From: Pagrus major
Taxonomy: Eukaryota; Chordata; Actinopteri; Spariformes; Sparidae
Direction: 5' to 3'
Length of the DNA stretch: 64,000 nt
Assembly (NCBI RefSeq): GCF_040436345.1
Contig: NC_133221.1
Location: forward strand, 24,019,165 to 24,083,164
Below, in pieces: positions 24,674 to 36,300 of this stretch. Within the stretch, counting starts at the first letter, position 1, and every line of letters starts with the position of its first letter. Under the pieces are notes generated by a model, which was not told the DNA's origin, ran no database searches, and saw nothing but the letters and a program-made list of their open reading frames with translations. The translations under genes and the position numbers were made by a program.

Positions 24674-26306
24674 CAGTGGGTACGGAAAGTATTCAGACCC
24701 CTTTAAATTTTTCACTCTTTGTTTCATTGCAGCCATTTGCTAAAATAAAAAAAGTTCATTTTATTTCTCATTAATGTACACTCAGCACCCCATCTTGACA
24801 GAAAAAAACAGAAATGTAGAAATTTTTGCAAATTTATTAAAAAAGAAAAACTGAAATATCACATGGTCATAAGTATTCAGACCCTTTGCTGTGACACTCA
24901 TATTTAACTCACATGCTGTCCATTTCTTCTGATCCTCCTTGAGATGGTTCTACTCCTTCATTGGAGTCCAGCTGTGTTTAATTAAACTAATTGGACTTGA
25001 TTAGGAAAGGCACACACCTGTCTATATAAGACCTTACAGCTCACAGTGCATGTCAGAGCAAATGAGAATCATGAGGTTGAAGGAACTGCCCAAGGAGCTC
25101 AGAGACAGAATTGTGGCAAGGCACAGATCTGGCCAAGGTTACAAAAGAATTTCTGCAGCACTCAAGGTTCATAAGAGCACAGTGGCCTCCATAATCCTTA
25201 AATGGAAGAAGTTTGGGACGACCAGAACTCTTCCTAGACCTGGCCGTCCAGCCAAACTGAGCAATCGTGGGAGAAGAGCCTTGGTGAGAGAGGTAAAGAA
25301 GAACCCAAAGATCACTGTGGCTGAGCTCCAGAGATGCAGTAGGGAGATGGGAGAAAGTTCCACAAAGTCAACTATCACTGCAGCCCTCCACCAGTCGGGG
25401 CTTTATGGCAGAGTGGCCCAACGGAAACCTCTCCTCAGTGCAAGACATATGAAAGCCCGCATAGAGTTTGCCAAAAAACACATGAAGGACTCCCAGACTA
25501 TGAGAAATAAGATTCTCTGGTCTGATGAGAGGAAGATTGAACTTTTTGGCGTTAATTCTAAGCGGTATGTGTGGAGAAAACCAGGCACTGCTCATCACCT
25601 GCCCAATACAATCCCAACAGTGAAACATGGTGGTGGCAGCATCATGCTATGGGGGTGTTTTTCAGCTACAGGGACAGGACGACTGGTTGCAATTGAAGGA
25701 AAGATGAATGCGGCCAAGTACAGAGATATCCTGGAAGAAAACCTCTTCCAGAGTGCTCAGGACCTCAGACTGGGCCGAAGGTTCACCTTCCAACAAGACA
25801 ATGACCCTAAGCACACAGCTAAAATAACAAAGGAGTGGCTTCGGAACAACACTGTGACCATTCTTGACTGGCCCAGCCAGAGCCCTGACCTAAACCCAAT
25901 TGAGCATCTCTGGAGAGACCTGAAAATTGCTGTCCACCAACGTTCACCATCCAACCTGACGGAACTGGAGAGGATCTGCAAGGAAGAATGGCAGAGGATC
26001 CCCAAATCCAGGTGTGAAAAACTTGTTGCATCATTCCCAAGAAGACTCATGGCTGTACTAGCTCAAAGGGGTGCTTCTACTCAATACTGAGCAAAGGGTC
26101 TGAATACTTATGACCATGTGATATTTCAGTTTTTCTTTTTTAATAAATTTGCAAAAATTTCTACATTTCTGTTTTTTTCTGTCAAGATGGGGTGCTGAGT
26201 GTACATTAATGAGAAATAAAATGAACTTTTTTGATTTTAGCAAATGGCTGCAATGAAACAAAGAGTTAAAAATTTAAAGGGGTCTGAATACTTTCCGTAC
26301 CCACTG
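24674..26306. mobile_element. Tc1-like transposon, 1633 bp, apparently intact
   Basis: Inverted repeats of 216 bp (24674-24889 and 26091-26306) differ by very few bases. They begin CAGTGGGTACGGAAAGTATT and are flanked by the TA target duplication (24672-24673, 26307-26308). Each repeat contains two direct copies of AAGTATTCAGACCC, one near the tip and one near its inner edge, the IR/DR arrangement known from Sleeping Beauty-type elements. The transposase frame is full length. Confidence 0.95.
25050..26090 (+). CDS. Tc1/mariner transposase, 346 aa
   Basis: A single uninterrupted frame starts with ATG (MSEQMRIMRLKEL). It has two N-terminal helix-turn-helix (paired-like) DNA-binding segments, with RISAALKVHKSTVASIILKW in the first. 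Then comes a basic PRPGRPAKL link of the GRPR type. The DDE domain has LWSDERKIELFG, FQQDNDPKHTA and WPSQSPDLNPIEHLW; exactly 34 residues separate the second Asp from the Glu, the DD34E signature. The enzyme cuts the element out and reinserts it at TA. Usual length is about 340 residues, so nothing is missing. Confidence 0.95.
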   Translation: MSEQMRIMRLKELPKELRDRIVARHRSGQGYKRISAALKVHKSTVASIILKWKKFGTTRTLPRPGRPAKLSNRGRRALVREVKKNPKITVAELQRCSREMGESSTKSTITAALHQSGLYGRVAQRKPLLSARHMKARIEFAKKHMKDSQTMRNKILWSDERKIELFGVNSKRYVWRKPGTAHHLPNTIPTVKHGGGSIMLWGCFSATGTGRLVAIEGKMNAAKYRDILEENLFQSAQDLRLGRRFTFQQDNDPKHTAKITKEWLRNNTVTILDWPSQSPDLNPIEHLWRDLKIAVHQRSPSNLTELERICKEEWQRIPKSRCEKLVASFPRRLMAVLAQRGASTQY

Positions 26307-26781
26307 TACATACAGTGTACACCCTTATACAGACTGTTTGTGTACATGTGCAATATCTGTCATTAACTATAAGTGGTGTATGATATGAGTCTTGGTGGAT
26401 TAGGAGGCACTGTGTGCTGCAGTGTTGTGCAGTCTGATGACTGATGGTATGAAGGAGCCCCCTGAGCGCGCTTTGAGACACGCGGCTGGGCGAGTCTGTG
26501 GCTGAACAGTTCTCAGTTCAAGCATTCAGCTTTCCTCTCATCGTCTTCTCAGTCACTGCCGCCACATTGTCCAGTTCCATCCCCACCGCAGAGCTGGCCT
26601 TTCTGACAAGCTTATTCAGTTTGGTTACGTCGCACCTGCTGATGCCACCCCTCTGGGATCCAGCTCTCTCAAAATCAAGCAAACAGGCCATACTCTATAC
26701 ATGTATACATCCATCTGTATCCATGTAGTTGTCCTGAGTACAGTAACTGTTCACGAACGAAACCGATAGCTTCCTGAAAAT

Positions 26782-27480
26782 TAACGCCTATTGAGCAGTA
26801 GTACTATATCAGCATACTTAATGCCCAGTTGAAAGTAAAATACAATGAGCTGATCCATGCTGTTGTGCTGGGAGCAGCTGAGCAAAAGTAAAAATATGGC
26901 TCTGAAGGACAGGAAGGAAAAAAGTATTGTGAGGGAAAGCAAAAGTCTGCCTAAAAAAATTCTCGCCGTGACCCTTAGGGGCCTCCATAGAAGACAGATC
27001 ATATGCCCTTCTGACATCTTCCATGATATATCAGAAGGCATTGTTCCAGCTGAGTTGTCCCTGTGTCTTACAGACCTGATAGGCAAGAGGTATTTCACAC
27101 TACATATGCTCAATCAGACCATCAGCAACCTTAAATAACATTTACTGACAAAACAGACCGACCTCAGATGATTGGAAAGGGATTTTACGTCAAAGGGACC
27201 ATTGGCGGAAATGCCCATGAGAATTGGTGTCATAAGGCTCCTTCCATTTCTTTTTGGTCATTGTAGGCTTGTTGCTTGCTGTAACACCAAGGCAAACTGA
27301 AGCGACAATGCATTTCCTGGAGTGAAAGATAGCAGAGCACAGACGCTTGCTGCAGTCAGCATTTCCGGGTTTTCGTTTAAGGCCAAAGCATCATTACCCT
27401 CCGCTTGTGAGGAAATTTGGTCCTCTGTCTGAGATTTGGACAATGTGCTACGAGGGAAGGCATATGTTCTTTAAAAGGGC
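26782..27480 (+). pseudogene. Decayed CMC/EnSpm-type transposase fragment
   Basis: Fragments in shifting frames resemble the C-terminal half of fish EnSpm-like transposases. DISEGIVPAELSLCL is near 27017-27060 and KRYFTLHMLNQTI just after. GGNAHEN is at about 27204. LRPKHHYP and KFGPLSEIWTMCYEGRHMFF are at about 27371-27470. The order matches the family (domain order as in the intact element's NVHSLLHL...GPLW region), but there are frame changes and gaps. No terminal repeats were found. Family recognition is from memory of protein patterns. Confidence 0.65.
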
Positions 27481-27787
27481 AAATTCACAATGCACAAATT
27501 CACACAGTATTATTGTTACTCCACATGTACTGTATTTTTTTCTGTATGCTAAGAATAACTTGTAATATCCAGTAATTTATCAGACTGCTGCTCCTCTCAG
27601 CTCCCAGCGTCGTTCTTTTTGTGTGCCTTGGCCTGGTTCCCAATAGACTTCGCACTGCTGCACCTCAAACTTTGGGACAAAGTGCTCTCATTTTGGAGAT
27701 TACAGCCAGTTGAATAGGAAACCACTGTAGTTAGGTTTTGCACAACAGATGCAGACTCCTCTATAGACTTCGCTGTAGATCCGAATG

Positions 27788-27795
27788 TATAAATA
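27788..27795 (+). promoter_or_regulatory. TATA box of first lectin gene
   Basis: TATAAATA lies 56 bp before the start codon, a fitting distance for a TATA-driven gene with a short leader. The second lectin gene has a similar AATAAATACTG at a comparable place (about 33229-33240). Confidence 0.6.
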
Positions 27796-27850
27796 CTGAG
27801 TGAGTATGTCCCCACCATCAGTCTTGCCTGCCACTGGGTCCTGTAAAACC

Positions 27851-30800
27851 ATGCTTCGCTTCAGCATCACACTCTGTGAGTATAATCATAACCATAATAA
27901 CATTAAAGATGGCTGTAGAATACATAAACATGTAAAATATATGTTTTCTTACAAAGAAGCCAAATCGTGGTTTTAGTAAAAGAAAATAAAAAATAATACT
28001 GTCCATTTAAAACTTGTTAAATGTTCTGTTTTTATGGATTTCAGTCTAACAGTGCCTTTTCTTTTCAGTGCTGACAGCAACCTTTCTGCTCGTAAATGCA
28101 GGTAATGATCTCTCTCTCTCTGTGCGTGTGTGTGTGTGTGTGTGCATAATATGAGGATGCTTGAATATATTTTTGCCCATGTGCCCTTGAGTAATTACTT
28201 CCACATCCGTTTTTAGATTTCCCCACAGAGACAGTCACCACCTGTGCAGCCAACTCAGTCCATCGGCTGAGCTGTGGTATGACTCTGTTCACTCTAAAAC
28301 TTTCTGTCCTGATTTGCTTACATTTTGCCCTCAAGAGCTGCTTTGGTTTGTCTGACTCATCCAGATACTGGAGTGATCAATGTTGAGACAGCACTGTACG
28401 GACGTGCAGACAATGTGACCTGCAGCGAGGGAACAGCTCGACAAGAGACTTCTGACACAAGCTGCCCTACGGTGTCTGTCACAGCCTCCCTCGGAAATAG
28501 GTATACACTTGTTTAAATTTTGATTTATGTTGCACAATGACATGGCTACCAGGATGCAGTAATCACAGCCTAAGAGACAGTACAAGGCCAGTGGAAAGGG
28601 GCATTTGATGAGAAGAGGGGTGTCAGGGAGTCTTGGCTGAGTTTTTAAGGTAGCTGATCTCTTACCGAACAAGCATATATTGACATATACTGAAAAATGT
28701 AATGTAATACATAAAAATACATCTCAAAAATTAGAACAAAGTGAGAGTGTAGTATACCCAAATCACAACACTGTAGTATTTTAAAGCAGGTGTTAACGTT
28801 CAGCCAAAATGTGGCATTCCATCTCTCCTCTTCTATTGCATTCCTGCCACAGTGTTGTTCAGATCAGCTGCCCCCTCAAGTGGCTGCCATTTGTTACACT
28901 AGCTAACCTTTCTAACGCTAGCTAGCAAATGTTAACATTGCTAACGTTAATGTTAGGGCAGTACAGTATCCTGGCCAATTATTATAAATAAAAATCAACC
29001 ATTTTTATGTTTTCTCCACAAACTGGCAACTACCAAGACTCTTGATGCTAATGAAACATGGACCGTCAGAAATCTTACACAGAGATAAACAAAACAATCA
29101 TTTTGGACCCAACAAACATTGTAAAATTATCAATACGCAATCATAATGATGTTTTCAAGGAAAATACTTTCATTCGGCACCTTTCTACAAGCTCTGTAGA
29201 TGTTGTTGTTTTTTTTTAAAATGATTTGTCTACATAAAAATGTTATCAATGTGACCTTTGTTTTGTTGTGATTCAGCTTTAACTGTGCTCTTTATGTTCT
29301 CCCTGCAGCTGTAACGGAAAACGGGTGTGTGAGGTAAACAGTAACATCGTCAGCGAATTAAATCCCTGCCCACACACCTCTAAATATCTGCAGACCAAAT
29401 ACACCTGCGTGCCAGCACGTAAGTCACAGCTACGTGAAACCAACGGTAAATGCTAGACAAAGCAACAAACAGGTGCTCTCTGCATGTTAATGAGCAGACA
29501 GGACTCTTTATGTCCTGATTGAATAAAGTGGGCAGCGATACCAGAAAATAGACTTTCTCTTTTACTGCATGAGCAGGAGGAGGAGAGACAAAAGTACTGA
29601 CCAAACACTATAACAGTGATTACGTTTGGAATACAGATTTATTTAACACTTATTTTAATTTTTAAAAAAGATATATATCACTTACAGCAGCTTTAACTGA
29701 TTTGGTTGGTTTATGTTTTCGCCTGTTTGTACAAAAGATTTCAAACACAAAGGAAATGTAGAGTACAGCTTGTGACATTGTTTTTGTTTGTTTTACGCTT
29801 TTGGCCCTAGCTGTTTGGTGTGGGTTTCAATGATTCAAACAGCATATGTAATGTTGCCTAGAACCTGTGTGCTACTCTGAAGTCCTATTTATAGTCTGAT
29901 CTGAAGATCAAGAATAAGAAGAGGTGTGATTTATGACACAAAATGTGTCAACTGGGTGTTAGGGGTTTGATAACAGATGTTTACCATGATTCATGTTATT
30001 TTCACAGTTCACAAAGTGACATGTGAGCACTCTTTGGCACACCTGCAGTGTGGTAAGATCACTCTCTCCCCTCTTTGTATAAATGTTGCATGAATATGAG
30101 AGAGGTGTTATTGTACTTGATTGACTCCAGCACCCACTTACCCCTCACCATACATAGCTACATATTTACATACATATATATACCCACTTTCCTTTCTGCA
30201 AAATATAAATAAGTACATAAATAAACAACCAATACAAAACAATACAGTTACAATTACTTCATGTCACTTCAGCATCAGCACTGTCTCCATCTCCTCTGCT
30301 TTTTGCCAGATGAAGGGCAGGTTCTAATGATCTACTATGCTAATTATGGACGCCACGACCGGCGCACATGCATTCACTCATGGCCTACTCCTCAGATCCA
30401 AAACACTGACTGCTCTCGCCTCGTCACCCAACAAGTTTCTGACCGGTACAGTTGGCCTTTTATTTACCTTCATAACACTTGTGCATCGCTAGAGGCAAAA
30501 TTTGTGATGCCACCTACTTGAGCTGTTCTCAAAAACACCCAAATTTCATATGTCCTAACTCACATTCAAGCCTGCATTCACACATCACTCTGTCTCAACA
30601 GCTGTGCTGGGAAAAACAGCTGTATTGTCAGAGCAGGCAACTCAGTGTTTGGAGACCCCTGTTTCGGCATTTACAAGTACCTGGATGTGTCTTACAGATG
30701 TTTATGTAAGTAGCTCAAATCCATTACTGAAGCTTGTCTGTGATCAGAACACACAGACTAACAGACTATTATGCTGTATTTTTTTATGGTATTAGAGCCT

Positions 30801-31461
30801 AATATGTCTCTAAAAGGAGACATATTATGCTGATTTTCAGGTGTATAATTTTATTTTTGGGTTACTACAAGAATAGATTTACATGTTTTAATGCTCAAAA
30901 AACACATCAGTTTTCTTAAACTGTCCAGTGCAGCAGCACTGAATTCCCCCTCTGTCTGAAACTCTCTTTAAGGCCCCCCTCCCAAACACCCAGTCTCCTC
31001 TGATTGGTCAGCTCACACATGCCTGAACCGGCAAAGCTAACAACAACAGAGCAGCTGTGCTAAATTAATTCTTAAGTGCCAAACTAGCCTTAAATTGTGC
31101 AAATGTGTGACTGTGTGACGTAGTGTGTTGAAGTCACATAATTAAAGATGAGACTAACGATGAGGCGTTTCCAGAGCAGTGTTTTCTGTGGGAGAGAGGA
31201 GCTTCTGTTGATGTGGAATTTGACCTTCCTCTTCTTGGCTCTATTAATCCACGTATTCCATTTTTAGTGTGGTTATATTGGTTCTTGATTTTAGAAAAAA
31301 AAATTGTCTAAGCAACTGCTGTAACGCAGACACAGTGTAAAAGGCAGGGGTTTGTTTTTTGCCATTCTGCAGTAACCCAATCAGTGACTTTTCCGAAGTC
31401 AATCTTTAATCTGTTTTTTTTTGTTGTTGTTGCAGATAGGATCACTGAAGAGGAGACTTAA
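27851..31461 (+). CDS. L-rhamnose-binding lectin 1 (two SUEL domains), 9 exons, 224 aa
   Basis: Exons are 27851-27875, 28069-28101, 28217-28276, 28365-28500, 29309-29418, 30008-30052, 30310-30445, 30602-30705 and 31436-31461. The product is a secreted lectin of fish eggs, mucus and blood that binds rhamnose/galactose on microbes. A signal peptide (MLRFSITLLLTATFLLVNA) is followed by two galactose-binding SUEL-type carbohydrate domains of about 95 residues. Domain 1 has ALYGRADN and, unusually, NPC where DPC is typical; domain 2 has ANYGRHDR and DPCFGIYKYL. Four-exon modules repeat for each domain, showing internal duplication. The final small exon adds YRITEEET and the stop. All phases join. 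AATAAA lies at 31505-31510. Confidence 0.9.
28123..28145 (+). repeat. GT microsatellite in lectin 1 intron 2
   Basis: A run of GT dinucleotides, 23 bp long. It is likely length-polymorphic. Confidence 0.8.
30795..31240. repeat. Common teleost interspersed repeat in lectin 1 last intron
   Basis: The block contains AAAAGGAGACATATTATGCT, TTTTCAGGTGTATAATT and TCCTCTGATTGGTCAGCTC in the order seen in a very abundant fish repeat. It is recognised by pattern memory; its ends are not resolved. Confidence 0.5.
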
Positions 31462-31665
31462 GTGTGAGATCCCAATAAGATCACACCAAATATATATTCA
31501 ATTAAATAAAATACATTCAATCAGCTGCATGTGTCTTGTCATTTCACGATTAGGTCTTCATTATTTTAACAAAAATCTGAAGAAATGTGCAGCAGCAAAG
31601 CTTCATGAATCCTATCAGATCTAGAGTACCAGATTCATCTGAAGCTCTACTGCAGTGTGCGGAAA

Positions 31666-32589
31666 CCCTGAGGGGCAGGTGAGGATTTTTTTTTTTTTTA
31701 TGATGATCAATTTCCTACATCTGATCTAATTTGTTTTCTCTCCCATGTTTATGACTTGAGAACTGCTGGGAAAAAAAGGTTTTGCCAGGATTATCTTTCT
31801 AAGTATTTTTTTATTTTCATCTTTGAAAAGGTGGAGAAAAAAAATTTCAGGACAATATTTCTTTCATGTGTGAAACCAAGTGAACCAAAAAATGACGTGC
31901 TTTTCTAAAGAATATATATATATATATATAAATATGTAGTGGCCATTTGTCGGATAATCTAAATCAAACTTTAAATCAAACTTCATGGTAAAAATCAAAG
32001 AGCCACTGCTGCACCATGGGTTTGTGATGTACGCAGGCAAAAGAAATTCAATGTCCATTTAACGTTCCTTTGGTTTTCATGATTTATTTTCCAAAAACAA
32101 GCAAGCAAACAAAGAACAAAGGAAATCTGCATGCCTTAAAAAAAACATAAAACATAAAACATAAAAAAAACATAGGCCCACACAGGTGCATCCTGGTCCT
32201 ACACCTATCCTTCTGCCTATATAACCTTGGGTGCCCACAGAGTTACCCAACTTCCTAGAACAAAACAAAAAACAAAACAAAATACTAACTCGACAAAAAT
32301 GAACATGCTAAAGAGGGAAATAAATACACTAAACAAATAACTAGCAAGAGAAAATGCTATCAAACTCTAATCTAAATAAAGCAAACATCTAGAATAATCA
32401 AACAAAAAATACTGCTTGTTATACGCAAAAATAACAACCGTAACTAACAACAAACAAATAGCTCCAACAATATATATTAATGGACTTAGAAAGATCATAG
32501 TCATAAACTCAGGAGAGAAAACAATTTAGATCAGACTTACAAAATGGATCATCAGAAGAAGAAAAAGTGTCCTCACATGCCCCTCAGGG
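31666..32589. mobile_element. Non-autonomous DNA transposon with long terminal repeats, 924 bp
   Basis: The ends are inverted copies starting CCCTGAGGGGCAGGTGAGGA (left) and CCCTGAGGGGCATGTGAGGA (from the right). Similarity extends inward for about 89 bp, through matching TGATCTAAWTTGTTTTCTCTC and GTTTATGAC blocks (to 31754 and from 32500). The interior is A-rich with CATAAAA repeats and an (AT)n run at about 31912-31930; it codes no protein. The target duplication is unclear. Confidence 0.8.
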
Positions 32590-33303
32590 CCTCTGTTGCA
32601 GTAACACTCTTACAAAAGATAACAGTTATTTTCCAGGAAGTCCTCAGAGAAAATAACATTGCAACATATGTTCATTTGCTGACATTTGTTTGGCAGTTTT
32701 CAAGCACCCAGACCACATTTTTGTAAAAAGCAACTGCAGAACTGGTTTGACCTCAAAGATGTTCCATCAACTACTTTGAAAAGTTGAGCCCCTCGTTTAA
32801 TCCAAATTAGTGTCTGTTTTATTCCAAAGCAAGCACTGTGAGGAGGGTAAAGAGATACATTAGGAAGACTGGCGAGGACTCTGCGGTGTATACCTCAAGG
32901 ACAGGGAGCATTCATTCAAGGAAGTAAAGGTAAAAAATCGAACTGATGATTTGAAAAAACATGAATGAGTCTGTTGTCAGTCTGGAAAAACTGTTCTCTG
33001 AACAGGATGATGGATCAACAAAGGAGTAATCCATTTAAATACCCTTCTTGTAAGTTTTTCAATGCTGTCTTTCACCAAACTTTATCTCTCTTTTGTTTGG
33101 GGACCTTTGCATGTGTCACCTTGTGGTATTTCTGGTAATGTGAGGATTATCCTCTCTCGTTGTTAGCAATGGCGCAAGGTCGAGCTATTGTTGTGCGCAT
33201 AAGACAAAGAGTGTTCTTTGACGAAGCAGAATAAATACTGGTGTGTCTGTTCCAGCCACCATCATTCCTACTGCTCGCCTCAGGCTGGATCTTCTAAAAA
33301 ACC
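32590..33303 (+). promoter_or_regulatory. Upstream region of lectin 2
   Basis: No gene is seen. Just upstream of the start, GCAGAATAAATACTG resembles the TATA region of lectin 1 (TGTATAAATACTG), consistent with a duplicated promoter. Confidence 0.45.
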
Positions 33304-36300
33304 ATGCTCCGCTTCAGACTCAGCACCACACTGTGTGAGTACACAACTAACTGACTAATAGAGCAGTATTTTAAATGAGTTAGTTGTTTTTTAAAAGTAT
33401 TTTCAAAGAAAGATGTTAATATATAACTATGACTGGAATTTCAGGATGCTGGTTGGAGTCATCATTGACACTGTGTGTGCACCATGGATGTATTTAATAA
33501 TACAGCACCAAATATCAAAAAATTAACACTATTGTTCTGATAGTTCTTATGAGGGGGCAGATATCTTAAAAATGGCAAATATCATCCTATAACATCCTTG
33601 TCTGTCTTATCATTATAGTTGACCCAACACATATTTTGCAATTCGATGATTTTAATCTTAGCAATGCATGTACAATTCTCGGGCACATAAAGAGAGCACA
33701 AGGAGTACTCTTTGACGTTATGTAAACCTTGTCAAATTATGTATTTTCCCTTTTTTGTCAAAGAACAGCTTGCTTACAATCATGTTTTTTTTTTCTTTCC
33801 AATTACCTGCCAATTCCCTGCCAGTAAAATACTTTGCCAAGCAAAGTCTTTTACAGTTTGACACATTACAGCTCCAAAATTTCTATGATTGCATTTCTAA
33901 CTGTCTAAATGTCTAATATCACAGCCCACCTCCTCTAGCCTTATTAGTCAGGAAATTTGAAGAAATACATCTGATGAGCTTTTGGATGTGTTGAGAGACA
34001 TATACTTAATATAGACTTACTAGAATCTTCCCATTGGTTTAAGCTGTTTGTGACCAATGTAAATCAGGTGACAGGACCCTGATTCATCTTTTATTGCAGT
34101 TTTCCCCTAAAGTTCAAATACTATGAGTGTAAATACTAAATTTTTGGGGGTATAATCACTGGGAGAAAATTGTTCCAGATGTTGCAGTTGCTGTTTTGGG
34201 TTACTCTGACAGCTCCCCTAAACTGCCATTATAGATCCAGATAAGATATGTGGCTTTTATATCTTAACATAGAAGCTTCAAAATCATGTTGATGGTACAG
34301 TGTCTTGTAACAGGATGAATGGTGTCTCTGTCTCAGCCACTCCGCCCCTATCACTTATTTCTGCATTACATAACTTCAATGAGAGGGTAGGATCACAGCA
34401 TTACATACATGTTTACTTCAAGATAAAAGTTTTTAACACATAACATTGTTATGACGCAATGAGTTTTGTTTGTAGTTAGCACCTACATAATGTCTGACAA
34501 ATTGTTAGAGACCTGGAATTTGTGGTGATGCACTCAGAAGCTGGGGGGGGGGGGGCAATTCGCACAAACTGTCGATTTCTACATACTGTATGTAGCTTTA
34601 TTGTTTGTATAGCTGAAAGGGTTTTTTGAGGGAATGAAAATCTGCCTCCCCTCCTTGTTTTAACCAGCTTTATTTAGAGATCAAGTACTCCTCGTCTCAT
34701 TTATATTGTAAAATGATGATATCATAAAGAAAATTGACTGGGTTGCAGCAAAGTACTGTAGGATGACTTATGTGCCTCTTGTAAGTACAATTAACTGATC
34801 ATATTTTAAGTGTATACCACATTTACTATTGTTTTATGATATTTATACTTGAACACATATTCAAACCTTTTTGAATAAAGTTGTGTTCTGCGATAAAGCA
34901 GAATACCATAAAGATCCTTCAAGGTTTAAAGCAAGACTTTTTAAACTTTTGCTTGTGTTTGGCTGATGCAGTTTGACATGTTTCTTTTCCAGTGCTGGCA
35001 GCAACATGTTCACTCTTCATGACAGCAGGTAAATGTCTGAGAGCATATAAGAGAGCACTCGTGTTTATTTTCTGCATACAGTTTACGGTTTGAACACACT
35101 TCAACTTACATTTTCGTATCTGTCATTTTAGTTGTTTCCACAGAGAGAGCTATCACCTGTGCTGACAGCTTCAACGTCCATCGCCTGAGCTGTGGTATGA
35201 CTGAGCTCTCCACGTCTTTGTGTCCACGTTAAGTCTGATGGCCTTAATAAACTGACTCTACCGGTGCTGACACATTTTGCACGACATTTGGGGAACTACA
35301 CATTCAAATTTTGTCTGGATTGGAGTGGCCAGTGATAAGTTGTGTAAAGCCAACATCCTGCAGGCTTTCACTGCTATCAGTCACATCAGAGGGTAACATC
35401 ACTGATAAGTTCATCTGTGCTACTTACAGGATTCCTGGTGAGGGGTTGGAGTCTTTGTTTGGGATGAAAACCTGCAAATATTTGGCTCAACATTGGTTGA
35501 CAAGCCCTTGGTTTAAACCAGTCCTGCCCAAAGTAGGGTCTGAGGCCAAAAGTTGGTGCAAAACAATAGGTGTTTGCTTTTGGCCTGTGGTCCATCATGA
35601 AGTTTCAGTTTTCAGTTCAGGCACCCTGGTTTAAACATTCTGGCCTTTAAAAAACAGAAAAGACACTGGCAGGGAGCTCCCCATTCCCATTGTCCTGCAA
35701 CCACAAATATATAACCTCAAATATTCTACATTTACAGGTTTTTTTGAAAGTTTCAGATGTAAGTATACAGGATGTACTATACAGTATCATCCTGAGCCAG
35801 AGACTGTGGAAATACAAAGATAACAACATATTATTCCATATAAACAAATATAATGAAGGGATCTAAAAGGAAGCTTTCCAGCTGCTCTTGTTTCTGAATT
35901 CCTCCCTTGGTGCGTCACAGATATCGGAGTGATCATTGTGGAGGCAGCACTGTATGGACGTGCAGACAATGAGACCTGCAGTGCAGGCAGACCTCCACAA
36001 CAACTTGCCAATACAGACTGCTACCAGGAGGGCACAGTCGACATCCTGAAGAGAAGGTACACCATAAATGGAATAATAGAATAAAAATATACCATTTTAA
36101 CTTAAGTGCTACTGCTGGCAATGGCAACTTAACATTGCACCTGACTTACATTTGCCACAAAAGAAAGTGCGGTGATGACATAGTGCAGTCTGCTACAGTA
36201 TTTTATTTGCACCATTCTGGTTTTAGTGGGCTTTATTGGGCTAAAACATGCTCTTGTTCTCTTTCCCACAGGTGTGATGGCAAGAAGGTGTGTGAGCTAA

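Larger units (their letters stand above)
24490..26520. repeat. Older interspersed repeat split by a Tc1 insertion
   Basis: The left part (about 24490-24671) begins ATTGATCCCTCGTACAGGAAATTCA, trimmed here to its recognisable ATTGATCCC and GGAAATTCA pieces. The right part (about 26309-26520) has GTATGAAGGAGCCCCCTGAG. These are typical of the two sides of a common teleost retroposon-derived repeat. The Tc1 element sits between them at a TA site. Confidence 0.5.
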
